Source: Rhodococcus sp. P1Y (GTDB lineage Bacteria; Actinomycetota; Actinomycetes; Mycobacteriales; Mycobacteriaceae). From it: a DNA stretch of 64,000 nucleotides. A program made the position numbers and the translations under genes. The stretch covers positions 2,852,001 through 2,916,000 of the forward strand of contig NZ_CP032762.1 in assembly GCF_003641205.1 (NCBI RefSeq), read 5' to 3'. The notes beneath the pieces were generated by a model. That model was not told the origin of the DNA. It saw nothing but the letters and a program-made list of their open reading frames with translations, and ran no database searches. Positions 10,586 to 19,002 of the stretch are shown one piece after another. Numbering within the stretch: the first letter of the stretch is position 1; each line of letters opens with the position of its first letter.

Positions 10586-11229
10586 CCGACACCTTCCGTG
10601 TCTTTCTCGTCGACGATCATGCTGTCTTCCGCTCCGGAGTTCGTACCGAGTTGGCCCGCGAGAACGACATCGAAGTGGTCGGGGAAGCAGGCGGGGTCGC
10701 GGATGCGGTGGCCGGTATCGAGGCCACGAAGCCCGACGTGGTTCTGCTCGACGTGCACATGCCCGATGGTGGTGGTGTCGCCGTCCTCGGTCGGATCTCC
10801 TCGGGCCCGGTGTTCCTCGCCCTGTCGGTCTCCGACGCCGCCGAGGATGTCATCGCGGTCATCCGCGCCGGCGCACGTGGGTACGTCACCAAGACGATTT
10901 CAGGTTCCGAGCTCGCCGACGGAGTACGGCGAGTCGCCGGGGGAGACGCTGTGTTCTCCCCGCGTCTGGCAGGGTTCGTTCTCGACTCGTTCACTGGTAA
11001 GTCTGCGGCACCCGAGCCTCCTCTCGATCCCGAGCTCGATTCGTTGACGCCCCGAGAAATGGAGGTCCTGCGGCTCTTGGCGCGTGGGTACACCTACCGG
11101 GAGATCGCCGAGGATCTGTTCATCTCCGTCAAGACCGTCGAGACTCATGCGTCGAACGTGCTTCGAAAAACCCAACAGTCGAACCGAAACGCTCTGACGA
11201 GATGGGCGCACAAGCGTCGGATCGACTGA
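10582..11229 (+). CDS. LuxR/NarL-type response regulator (partner of PspC kinase)
   Basis: A 215-residue regulator. The receiver domain (FRVFLVDDHAVFRSGVRTEL, phosphoacceptor Asp57 in VVLLDVHMPDGGG, KTISG lysine) covers about residues 1-125. A C-terminal LuxR helix-turn-helix follows (LTPREMEVLRLLARGYTYREIAEDLFISVKTVETHASNVLRK). The GTGA overlap with the kinase gene shows translational coupling. The paired inverted repeats at 8447 and 9237 are its most likely targets. Confidence 0.92.
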   Translation: MTDTFRVFLVDDHAVFRSGVRTELARENDIEVVGEAGGVADAVAGIEATKPDVVLLDVHMPDGGGVAVLGRISSGPVFLALSVSDAAEDVIAVIRAGARGYVTKTISGSELADGVRRVAGGDAVFSPRLAGFVLDSFTGKSAAPEPPLDPELDSLTPREMEVLRLLARGYTYREIAEDLFISVKTVETHASNVLRKTQQSNRNALTRWAHKRRID

Positions 11230-11297
11230 CAGCAGCTCCGCTTCGTAGACTTTCGGCGACTGTCCAAGTTGTTGTTCGGCTGGCTAGCGTTGTGGAC

Positions 11298-11984
11298 ATG
11301 GCGAACAAGAACGAGTCGGTTCTGTGGCTCTCGACCGGTGACCGTGTGTTCCTCGGCGTAGTTGCTCCCCTGATCGGTGGTGCGCTCGGGTTCTTTCTCC
11401 CGTCCCTCGCATCCTGGGTGACGAGGCTGGCGTGGATACCGTTTCAGGGCCCGTTCGAACTCGTAGCCTCGTGGTCGAGTTGGTGGGCGCAGTACGTTCT
11501 TGCGGCTGTTGGCGTGGTTCTCGGTGCTGTGTTCGTGGCATTCGTGTTGTACGAGAGTCTCAGGGTGGTCGTCGCGGAGTCGGGGTTTCGTGTGACTCGA
11601 GACGGTGAGACCGCAGAGTTCCACCGGTCCGAGGCTGCGACGGTGTTCGTGGACGGTAAGGAACTCGTGGTGCTCGATTCATCGTCACGACAGGTCGTCC
11701 GTGCTCCGATCGAGGAGAAAGCCCAGGCGGTGGAACGGGTGTTCACCTCGCACGGTTACTCGTTCGCCGACGGTGACCCGTACGAGAGTCTGTATCAGCG
11801 CTGGGTGTCGGGGACACCGTTGCTCCCCGCGGAGATCAACGCTGTGATGCGTGCGCGAGAGAAAGCACTGGAGAAGAAGTCCCGTTCGGATGCGTCGGAA
11901 CTACGTGTCGAGCTGGACAGGCTCGGAATCGTGGTGCGAGACAGAAAGAACAAACAGTACTGGCGACCGTTGGTGCGCGCGTGA
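11298..11984 (+). CDS. YqeB-like membrane protein
   Basis: A 228-residue protein with two N-terminal membrane segments (about 12-35 and 60-85), separated by a loop containing WIPFQGPFELVASW. A cytoplasmic domain follows (RVTRDGETAEFHRSEAATVFVDGKELVVLDSSSRQVVR) with a Lys/Glu-rich tail. The arrangement resembles the YqeB family of unknown function. ATG 11298 is preferred over upstream codons inside the response-regulator gene, although GTG 11292 is also possible. Its stop overlaps the next kinase gene by 4 bp (GTGA), so the two are coupled. Confidence 0.75.
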   Translation: MANKNESVLWLSTGDRVFLGVVAPLIGGALGFFLPSLASWVTRLAWIPFQGPFELVASWSSWWAQYVLAAVGVVLGAVFVAFVLYESLRVVVAESGFRVTRDGETAEFHRSEAATVFVDGKELVVLDSSSRQVVRAPIEEKAQAVERVFTSHGYSFADGDPYESLYQRWVSGTPLLPAEINAVMRAREKALEKKSRSDASELRVELDRLGIVVRDRKNKQYWRPLVRA

Positions 11985-13120
11985 GACCGTCGATCGGCCG
12001 GCGAGACCGCTGCTGGGACATCGGCGGAATCGTCCTGGCCCTCGCGGTCTCAGCGCTGGTCGTTGCGGAGCTACCCGAGTCGATGTCAGGCCCGAGAATT
12101 GCTCTCGTAGTCACACTTTCGCTGGCATCGGCGGCGTCGCTGTGGTGGAGGCGACGTTGGCCGGTGGCAATTGCGCTGGTCATCGCTGTGCCGATGTTGG
12201 TCACCGACGCGGTCGGTGGCGCCGGGCTTGTTGGCCTGTACACGGTCGCCTCACGTCGATCGTGGAGGATGGCGATCACCGTCGCAGCCGTCCACTTGAT
12301 CGTGTCCGCATTCTGGCTGAAAGTCTTCGAGTCAGGACAATCCTTCTACGCGACACTGATTCTGAGTGTTGCCCTGTCCAGTATTCCGATTGCGTGGGGC
12401 ATGGTCGTCAAAGCGCGTCGAGAGGTGATCGACTCGTTGCGAGATCGTGCCGACAAAGCAGAAGCGGCGGCGCTAGAACGTGCTGATCGAGTACGAGGAC
12501 AAGAGCGCGAGCGGATAGCACGCGAAATGCACGATGCTCTCGCTCACCGCATTTCGATGGTCAGTTTGCACGCGGGTGCGTTGGAGGTCCGCGCAGATGC
12601 GGACAGAGCGGAAATCGAGGCCATTGCGGGGACGATCAGAGCCAGCGCTCATGGCGCGCTCGACGACCTGCGAGAAATACTCGGAGTCCTCAGATCGGAC
12701 GAGGATTCGCCGCCGATGAGGCCAGGATCATCCGTCGCAGACATACCCGGTCTGATCGACGAGATACGAGCGGCGGGGGTTCGTGTGGAATTCGAGGACA
12801 CCTTGTCGTCCGATCGGAGGGTTCCGGCTACATCGAGCCGAAACGTCTTTCGGGTCGTGCAGGAGGGACTGACCAACGCGCGTAAACATGCCGCGGGATC
12901 CGATGTCTCGGTGCGGATGTGGATCGAGGGCGGTGATGCGAGGGTGTCGGTGACCAACGCGCTCGGGACCCGTGCATCCGACGTGCCCGGTTCTCATTCC
13001 GGGTTGATAGGCCTGACCGAGCGATTGACGTTGTCGGGTGGTCGACTCGAGCACGGAGTCAGGGCCGGAGCGGAGTCGACTGTCTACGTTCTGGATGCAT
13101 GGCTGCCGTGGCCGGCATGA
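11981..13120 (+). CDS. DesK/NarX-like sensor histidine kinase
   Basis: A 379-residue kinase with about five N-terminal membrane helices (residues 10-150). The HisKA_3 region is RGQERERIAREMHDALAHRISMV with probable phosphoacceptor His184. A GHKL ATPase domain follows with RNVFRVVQEGLTNARKHA (N box) and HSGLIGLTERLTLSGG. It is the second kinase of this type in the block and has no PspC domain. It overlaps the genes on both sides by 4 bp. The signal is unknown. Confidence 0.9.
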   Translation: MRPSIGRRDRCWDIGGIVLALAVSALVVAELPESMSGPRIALVVTLSLASAASLWWRRRWPVAIALVIAVPMLVTDAVGGAGLVGLYTVASRRSWRMAITVAAVHLIVSAFWLKVFESGQSFYATLILSVALSSIPIAWGMVVKARREVIDSLRDRADKAEAAALERADRVRGQERERIAREMHDALAHRISMVSLHAGALEVRADADRAEIEAIAGTIRASAHGALDDLREILGVLRSDEDSPPMRPGSSVADIPGLIDEIRAAGVRVEFEDTLSSDRRVPATSSRNVFRVVQEGLTNARKHAAGSDVSVRMWIEGGDARVSVTNALGTRASDVPGSHSGLIGLTERLTLSGGRLEHGVRAGAESTVYVLDAWLPWPA

Positions 13121-13791
13121 TTGACTTGCTGATCGTCGACGACGACGCACTCGTTCGATCCGGTCTGTCGTTGATTGTGCAGTCGGACAGCGGAATCAGG
13201 GTCGTGGGTGAGGCACCAGATGGTGAAGAGGGCCTCCGAGTGGCTCGTGCCCTGCAACCAGATGTAGTGCTGATGGATATTCGCATGCCGGTGATGGACG
13301 GGTTGGCTGCGACCGAAATCTTGAAATCGGATGACGCCTCCCCGGCTGTCCTCGTGCTGACCACGTTCGACACCGACGAGTATCTTCTACACGCCCTCAG
13401 GTTGGGAGCGAACGGTTTTCTGCTCAAGGACACACCACCTCGCGACATCATCGATGCTGTCAAGAAGGTGAGTGATGGAGAGTCGATGCTGTCACCGTCT
13501 GCCGTCGGAAGATTGGTCTCTGCATGGCGCGAACACGATTCGCGCTCGAATCCGCCCGTGAACTCGCTGGACGTTCTTTCCTCACGGGAACTGGAGGTGG
13601 CAATCGCCGTCTCCGAGGGATTGTCGAACGCAGAGATCAGCGCAAGTCTCTACATGAGCATCGCCACGGTCAAAACGTACGTCTCGCGAATTCTGTCCAA
13701 GCTCGACTGCACCAATCGAGTCCAGATCGCCATCGCTGTCTTCGAGTCCAGGCCGCTCGGCGGCCGTTCACGTACTCGAAGAACTAGATGA
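13117..13791 (+). CDS. NarL-type response regulator
   Basis: A 224-residue regulator. The receiver domain (IDLLIVDDDALVRSGLSLIV) has Asp54 in VVLMDIRMPVMDG and a KDTPP lysine. A LuxR helix-turn-helix follows near residues 155-205 (LSSRELEVAIAVSEGLSNAEISASLYMSIATVKTYVSRILSK). ATG 13117 overlaps the kinase stop (ATGA); an upstream ATG at 13099 is less likely. Its 3' end overlaps the convergent kinase gene by 8 bp. Cognate partner of the DesK-like kinase. Confidence 0.92.
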   Translation: MIDLLIVDDDALVRSGLSLIVQSDSGIRVVGEAPDGEEGLRVARALQPDVVLMDIRMPVMDGLAATEILKSDDASPAVLVLTTFDTDEYLLHALRLGANGFLLKDTPPRDIIDAVKKVSDGESMLSPSAVGRLVSAWREHDSRSNPPVNSLDVLSSRELEVAIAVSEGLSNAEISASLYMSIATVKTYVSRILSKLDCTNRVQIAIAVFESRPLGGRSRTRRTR

Positions 13792-15007
13792 CAACGATCA
13801 ATGCGACGAGGAGCAGAAGCACCACTCCGACGAGCACCGCGAGGACGATCGCGGGTGAGACGTCGATCTTGTCGCCCACTACGTCGTCGATACGGTCGAG
13901 TACGACATCGAGCGGATTCTTCTTCTTCGGAGTCTCGAATGGCGGTGGCGCGTAAGGCTTCGGGGTCTTGTCCTCGGACAGTCCGGCGGATCGTACGGCG
14001 GGTAGTCCGGTGACGGTTCGGCCGAACTCTCGCGATGGTCGACGCGCTTCGGCGACGGGCGTGGACCGGTGAGCCCACGACGGTACGGTGCCGGCGGAAG
14101 AGGTGAGGGGAACACCGCGCAATTGAGCGATGGATCCTCGGCTACTGATGGCGCTTGCGATGATTTCGTCGCGGGCCTGCGCCATCGTCGGTCGGCGTGC
14201 AGGATCGGGTTCGAGCATGTGCAGCAGTGCCGGAGTGAGATCACCCGATCTGGTCGGTGCGATGATCTGGCCCCTGGCGACGCGATGGAGCAGGGCAATG
14301 GAGTCCTGGTCGATGTCGAACGGCGGCTTGCCTTCGATGGCGGTGTACAGCGTGGCACCCAGCGAGAACACGTCGCTCGCCTCGGTGGGATCCTGGCCGC
14401 GCGCGACCTCCGGTGCAAAATACGCAGGTGTCCCGGTGATGACGGAGGAATCCGATTCCTCCACATCGCCTTTCGCGCGTGAGATGCCGAAATCGCTGAT
14501 CTTGACTATTCCGAGTGTCCGCCCACGATCGGCGATGAGGATGTTGCCCGGTTTGATGTCACGATGCACTATTCCGGCCTCGTGTGCCTCGGTGAGCGCA
14601 TCGGCTACCTGCGCGCCGACCTGGGCAACTTCGTACGGGGGGAGTGAGTCGGTCGCGTTGAGCGCCTGCGCTAGAGATCGCGAAGGCATGTACTCCATGA
14701 CGAGCCATGGTTCGCCGTCCTCGATCGCGACGTCGTGCATTGCGATGGCATGTGGACTCGACAAGCGGGCAGCGATACGGCCCTCTCGCATGGCACGATT
14801 GCGCACTTCCCTGGCTGCTTTGTCGCTCAGGTCAGCCGTCGACGTGACCTGCTTGACTGCGACCTTGCGGCCCATCAGCGTGTCCTGTGCGAGCCACACA
14901 GCGCCCATTCCGCCCCCGCCGAGTTTGTAGGCGAGGCGGTATCTGCCTGCGAGGAGGTAGTCGGGTCCGACGACCCGTACGGCGCGTTGCTGCTCGGTCA
15001 CGCCCAC
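13784..15007 (-). CDS. Membrane-anchored Ser/Thr protein kinase (PknB-type catalytic domain)
   Basis: A 407-residue eukaryotic-like kinase. It shows the Gly-rich loop KLGGGGMGAVW (about 28-38), ATP-binding Lys52 in VAVKQV, catalytic loop VHRDIKPGN, DFG in ISDFGISR and APE in AYFAPE. A linker of about 90 residues leads to one C-terminal membrane helix (AIVLAVLVGVVLLLLVALIV) with no extracellular sensor domain. All catalytic residues look intact. It is transcribed toward the NarL-type regulator. GTG 15007 is taken as start; GTG 15001 is possible. Substrate unknown. Confidence 0.93.
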   Translation of the reverse strand: MGVTEQQRAVRVVGPDYLLAGRYRLAYKLGGGGMGAVWLAQDTLMGRKVAVKQVTSTADLSDKAAREVRNRAMREGRIAARLSSPHAIAMHDVAIEDGEPWLVMEYMPSRSLAQALNATDSLPPYEVAQVGAQVADALTEAHEAGIVHRDIKPGNILIADRGRTLGIVKISDFGISRAKGDVEESDSSVITGTPAYFAPEVARGQDPTEASDVFSLGATLYTAIEGKPPFDIDQDSIALLHRVARGQIIAPTRSGDLTPALLHMLEPDPARRPTMAQARDEIIASAISSRGSIAQLRGVPLTSSAGTVPSWAHRSTPVAEARRPSREFGRTVTGLPAVRSAGLSEDKTPKPYAPPPFETPKKKNPLDVVLDRIDDVVGDKIDVSPAIVLAVLVGVVLLLLVALIVVI

Positions 15008-15129
15008 AGGTTAGTTGACGGTGAGCGTCGGTGCCGACGATGGCCACACGGGGGCGGGTAATGGGACCCCACCAGGGGCTGGGCGGCCATCTTGACGACG
15101 CTCGGCGAAGCAGCTTTACTTGAGTATGT

Positions 15130-15145
15130 TCGAAAGTGTGTTCGA
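15130..15145. promoter_or_regulatory. LexA (SOS) box before imuA'
   Basis: TCGAAA-GTGT-GTTCGA matches the mycobacterial SOS box TCGAAC-N4-GTTCGA in 11 of 12 fixed positions. It lies 72 bp before the imuA' start, in the only sizeable gap of this region, which suits LexA repression and DNA-damage induction of imuA'-imuB. Confidence 0.8.
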
Positions 15146-15216
15146 AGACGAAACTTCCCCGTCGTCTTTCGGACGGACCTCATAGCTGATTTTCATCGAT
15201 TCACGGGGAGGAAAGT

Positions 15217-16086
15217 ATGTCAGTTCACGACTCGGCATCCTCCGATTCAGCATCCTCCGGTTCGGCACTGCCCGACCCGGATTTGCGCAATATGTCGCTG
15301 CCGGAAAGAGTCGAGCATCTACGACGACGAATGGCTGCGGTTCCTTCACGAGGTGAGACACGGTCGGTGTCGTACCAGGGGACCTCGCCCAGCCCGGTGC
15401 AGGACGTCGACCCCGCGCGAGAAAACGAAGACCGACAGCCTTCTCCGGCCAAGGCCGTGCTGACCGTTCCCCATGCGCTCGCCGATTTACTCCCACACGG
15501 TGGCCTGGCTCGCGGGTCGGTGACAGCAATATCGGGTGCCGGCTCGCTGATGCTCGGTTTGGTGGCGTCGGTCACCGCATCCGGTGGTCATGTCGCGGTG
15601 GTGGGGCAGCCCAGGTTCGGTTTGTTGGCGGCAGCGGAGATGGGCGCGGACCTGAATCGGCTGGCTGTCGTACCCGATCCCGGTGACGACCCAGTCGAGG
15701 TGGCGGCCATCCTGCTCGACGGGCTGGATCTGGTGGTGTTGGGTCTCGGTGGCCGCTCGGTGCCTCCGACAAGGGCACGTGCCGTCGTTGCCAGGGCGCG
15801 GAGCAAGGGGGCGTCGTTGATGGTCGCGGACGGGCACTGGGACGGAGTCGACCTACGACTCGACGCCGTGGTGCGCGGCGTCGTCGGGGTGGGCACAGGA
15901 GATCAGGCCGGTCGCGGCAGACTTCGCTCCCTGCAGTTGGAAGTGCGCGCTCACGGCAAAGCGATGCGGCCACGCAGTACGTGTTTCGATCTTCGGTCCG
16001 AGCGAGGTCGTATCGAATGGTTCCACGCTCCGCGGAATGTCGGCGTGAACGACAACTCCTCCCACCGGATCGCGGTGCTGGCATGA
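15217..16086 (+). CDS. imuA': ImuA' mutasome accessory protein (RecA-like)
   Basis: A 289-residue protein with RecA-like folding segments ([36 protein letters not shown], then [19 protein letters not shown]). The Walker A position reads SGAGSLML and so looks degenerate. It starts at ATG 15217 behind GGGGAGGAAAG and overlaps imuB by 4 bp (ATGA). In mycobacteria the equivalent protein joins ImuB and DnaE2 in damage-induced error-prone repair. The adjacent SOS box and imuB support this assignment more strongly than the protein alone does. Confidence 0.85.
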   Translation: MSVHDSASSDSASSGSALPDPDLRNMSLPERVEHLRRRMAAVPSRGETRSVSYQGTSPSPVQDVDPARENEDRQPSPAKAVLTVPHALADLLPHGGLARGSVTAISGAGSLMLGLVASVTASGGHVAVVGQPRFGLLAAAEMGADLNRLAVVPDPGDDPVEVAAILLDGLDLVVLGLGGRSVPPTRARAVVARARSKGASLMVADGHWDGVDLRLDAVVRGVVGVGTGDQAGRGRLRSLQLEVRAHGKAMRPRSTCFDLRSERGRIEWFHAPRNVGVNDNSSHRIAVLA

Positions 16087-17636
16087 GCCGCGTATTGGCG
16101 CTCTGGTGCCCGGACTGGCCGGCCGTCGCTGCTGCCGCCGTTGCCGATCTTCCTGCGACGACTCCAGTGGCGGTGGTGTCGGCGAATCGTGTCATCGCTT
16201 GTTCCGCTCCGGCGCGGGCCGAAGGAGTACGACGAGGTCTCCGTAAACGAGAGGCACAGGCGCGCTGCCCCGATGTGTATGTGACAACGGCAGATTCGGA
16301 TCGCGACGGGCGGATGTTCGAGCCTGTCGCTGCTGCAATCGATGCGATTGCACCCGGTGTCGAGGTGCTGCGGCCGGGCTTGCTGATCCTCGGTGCCCGT
16401 GGTGTGAGCAGATATTTCGGGTCCGAGCACAAGGCGGTCGAGCGGTTGATCGACCAGGCGGCAGGTGCAGGAGTGGAATGTCAGGTCGGAATTGCCGACG
16501 AATTGTCGACGGCGGTCGTCGCGGCGCGGCATGCGGTGATCGTCCCGCGGTCCGGTGGTGCGCGCTACCTCGCGCCGCTACCGGTGTCCGAGCTCGCGGC
16601 CGAGCCGAGCCTCGCTGCGGCGGATCGGGAGAACCTGATCGATCTTCTTCGGCGCCTGGGCCTACGCACCATCGGTGATTTCGCCGCTCTCACTCCAGGT
16701 GATGTGGCGTCGCGCTTCGGGACCGATGCGGTGTTGGCGCATCGGAGTGCGCGGGGCGAGGCGGAGAGGCCGCCGTCCGCACGGGCTCTTCCACCGGATC
16801 TGAATGTGGAGTACCCATGTGATCCACCGATCGATCGCGTCGACGCGGCTGCGTTCGCCGGTCGTGGCATGGCAGAAAGGTTGCATACCAAACTCGCCGC
16901 GGCAGCGGTTGCCTGTACTCGGCTTCTTGTGCACGCATCCACCGGTAACGGGGAGAATCTGTCACGGATATGGCGGTGCGCCGAACCGTTGACGCCTGAG
17001 GGGACTGCCGATCGAGTGCGATGGCAACTCGACGGATGGCTCACCGGCCGTAGCGAGAAGCGGCCGACGGCAGGTATCACGATGCTGCGGTTGGAACCGG
17101 TGGAAGTCGTTGCTGCAGGCGATCTTCAGCTGGGACTGTGGGGGAGCGTCGGAGACGAGGAGGAACGGGCGAGGCGTGCGCTGGTACGGGTACAGGGCCT
17201 TCTCGGTGGTGACGCGGTGAAGATCGGCGTACTGAGCGGAGGTAGAGGGCCTGCAGAGCGGGTTACTTTGCGCAGCCTCGGCGACGAGTTGGTTCCGTTG
17301 TCCGACCCATCGGCCCCGTGGCCGGGGCGGATGCCGCAACCGGCGCCGGCAGCAGTGCTCGACACGTCCCCTCGGGTAGTGCTGGAGGACAGCAACGGCA
17401 ACGCTGTGCGCATCGAGGAGCGCGGCGGCTTCGACACAGAACCCGTCGTCTTACGTTGGGGAAGCAAGATGTGGACTCTCCGAGGCTGGGCAGGGCCGTG
17501 GTCGGTCGACGAGCGGTGGTGGGACCCCGCAATGGGTGTGGAGGGAGCACGAGTTCAGGTGCTGTTCGAGGAGAACCGGGCTTTGTTGTTGTTCTACGAC
17601 GACGAAGGCTGGCGAGTGGAAGGTATCTACGAGTGA
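16083..17636 (+). CDS. imuB: ImuB, Y-family polymerase-like mutasome protein
   Basis: A 517-residue Y-family polymerase homologue starting at ATG 16083 in the imuA' stop. The N-terminus reads [19 protein letters not shown], where active polymerases have a catalytic DXD-type motif, so it is probably inactive as a polymerase. A helix-hairpin-helix-like segment follows ([26 protein letters not shown]). QLGLWG at residues 349-354 matches the beta-clamp-binding motif known in mycobacterial ImuB (QLPLWG). It is expected to recruit DnaE2 to the clamp for mutagenic translesion synthesis. Confidence 0.93.
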   Translation: MSRVLALWCPDWPAVAAAAVADLPATTPVAVVSANRVIACSAPARAEGVRRGLRKREAQARCPDVYVTTADSDRDGRMFEPVAAAIDAIAPGVEVLRPGLLILGARGVSRYFGSEHKAVERLIDQAAGAGVECQVGIADELSTAVVAARHAVIVPRSGGARYLAPLPVSELAAEPSLAAADRENLIDLLRRLGLRTIGDFAALTPGDVASRFGTDAVLAHRSARGEAERPPSARALPPDLNVEYPCDPPIDRVDAAAFAGRGMAERLHTKLAAAAVACTRLLVHASTGNGENLSRIWRCAEPLTPEGTADRVRWQLDGWLTGRSEKRPTAGITMLRLEPVEVVAAGDLQLGLWGSVGDEEERARRALVRVQGLLGGDAVKIGVLSGGRGPAERVTLRSLGDELVPLSDPSAPWPGRMPQPAPAAVLDTSPRVVLEDSNGNAVRIEERGGFDTEPVVLRWGSKMWTLRGWAGPWSVDERWWDPAMGVEGARVQVLFEENRALLLFYDDEGWRVEGIYE

Positions 17637-17697
17637 CCGAGCCGGGGACGGACCACTGGCTTCGCTCAACTCCGAGCCGTCGCTCTACCCTGAGACA

Positions 17698-18480
17698 ATG
17701 AGTGTTCACGTGACCGAACTCGACGTCGGCGGCGTCCGAATCGCATACCGAGATTTCGGAGGCTCCGACGACGTGCCGGTTGTTCTCGTACACGGCATGG
17801 GTGGCGACAGCAGCACGTGGAACAGGTTCGCAACTGCCCTGAAGGCGGCGGGCCGCCGAGTCGTGGCCATCGACCTGCGCGGCCACGGCCGGAGCGCGCA
17901 CACTGCCGACTACTCGTTCGACGCATTCGGGGCCGATGTTATTGCCGTACTCGACCATCTGGACGTGACCGTAGCGGATCTCGTCGGGCATTCACTCGGT
18001 GGATACGCGGTGTCAGTGGTTGCGCACACCAGACCCGCCGCGGTGCGTTCACTCGTGGTCGAGGAGATGCCAATCCCCATCAGGCCAGGTGACGATCCTC
18101 CGACACTCACCGGGCGCCTACCAAGTCCGAGCGAACTGTGGCATGCAGGAACGAGCATCGTCAAACACCCGCGGGCAGTGTTCGCCTTCGACCGTTCCAT
18201 GACCGCACCGGCTCTCGCTCAATTCCGCCGGCCGAATCCGTTGTGGTGGGAAAGGCTTTCGAAGATCAGCGCGTCGACCCTCGTACTCCGGGGTGGGCCG
18301 GGCGGAATGGTGGACCCCGCGCGACTCGAGACGATGGTAGCCGCGATCGCTGACTGCTCCGTCGTATCCTTCGAGACCGGTCACAGCATTCACCGTGACC
18401 GATACCGACATTTCGAAGCTGTAGTCCTCCCGTTCCTGATGCGGGATGACTCGACCGGCCGAGGCCCTACGATCGGATGA
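17698..18480 (+). CDS. Alpha/beta-fold hydrolase
   Basis: A 260-residue hydrolase with the oxyanion region LVHGMGGDSSTW, DLRGHGRS, nucleophile elbow VGHSLGGYA (Ser), a late Asp near GGMVDPARL and His in ETGHSIHRD, giving a plausible catalytic triad. ATG 17698 (MSVHVTELDVGGVRIAYRDF) is taken as start because it begins at the normal N-terminus of the fold. The frame extends upstream into imuB, but without similarity. Substrate unknown. Its stop overlaps the next gene (ATGA). Confidence 0.85.
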   Translation: MSVHVTELDVGGVRIAYRDFGGSDDVPVVLVHGMGGDSSTWNRFATALKAAGRRVVAIDLRGHGRSAHTADYSFDAFGADVIAVLDHLDVTVADLVGHSLGGYAVSVVAHTRPAAVRSLVVEEMPIPIRPGDDPPTLTGRLPSPSELWHAGTSIVKHPRAVFAFDRSMTAPALAQFRRPNPLWWERLSKISASTLVLRGGPGGMVDPARLETMVAAIADCSVVSFETGHSIHRDRYRHFEAVVLPFLMRDDSTGRGPTIG

Positions 18481-18989
18481 TGGGACTCACCACTCGAGAC
18501 ATTCCGCTTCTTGCTTGGTCGACGGCTTTCGTCGTCTCCCAATCCAACATCGTCCGACTGCTCGGTCCTGCAGGGCCTCGCGTGCTCGAGGTCCAGACGG
18601 CGTGGTCAGCCGAACGGTATCGCGAGATCCTCGCCAAGATGGACGCCGAGGACACCGCTCGCTTTCGCAGTCACTACTATCCGGACTTCGTGCACCCGGC
18701 GATCTACGCATTCGCTTTGCGGTCCGGCGCGTCGAGGCTTGCCGAATCGGCACCAATGAGCCCCGATGTTGCTCGCGCTCTTGCTCTTTCGCCAGTTCTC
18801 TCCGCAGCAGGTGACTACGTCGAAAACATCGTCGGGTTGCACCTGCTGGATCACCCCGAACACATCACCGATTCGGTGGTACGGGCGACCACCGTTGTGA
18901 GCACCACCAAATGGGTTCTCGCGCTCGGGACCCTGGCGTACCTCGCCGTCGGTTTCGGTCGGATCTGGGCACGCGCGCTCAGATCCTGA
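18477..18989 (+). CDS. Uncharacterised protein with terminal hydrophobic segments
   Basis: A 170-residue protein translationally coupled to the hydrolase. It has a hydrophobic N-terminal segment (PLLAWSTAFVVSQSNIVRLL), a soluble middle part (YREILAKMDAEDTARFRSHYYPDFVHPAIYAFALRSG in outline) and a C-terminal membrane helix (WVLALGTLAYLAVGFGRIW). I do not recognise a family. ATG 18477 or the ATG at 18480 could be the start. Its 3' end faces the acyl reductase gene with a 13-bp gap. Confidence 0.7.
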   Translation: MMGLTTRDIPLLAWSTAFVVSQSNIVRLLGPAGPRVLEVQTAWSAERYREILAKMDAEDTARFRSHYYPDFVHPAIYAFALRSGASRLAESAPMSPDVARALALSPVLSAAGDYVENIVGLHLLDHPEHITDSVVRATTVVSTTKWVLALGTLAYLAVGFGRIWARALRS

Positions 18990-19002
18990 CCACAGTTGCC
19001 TT

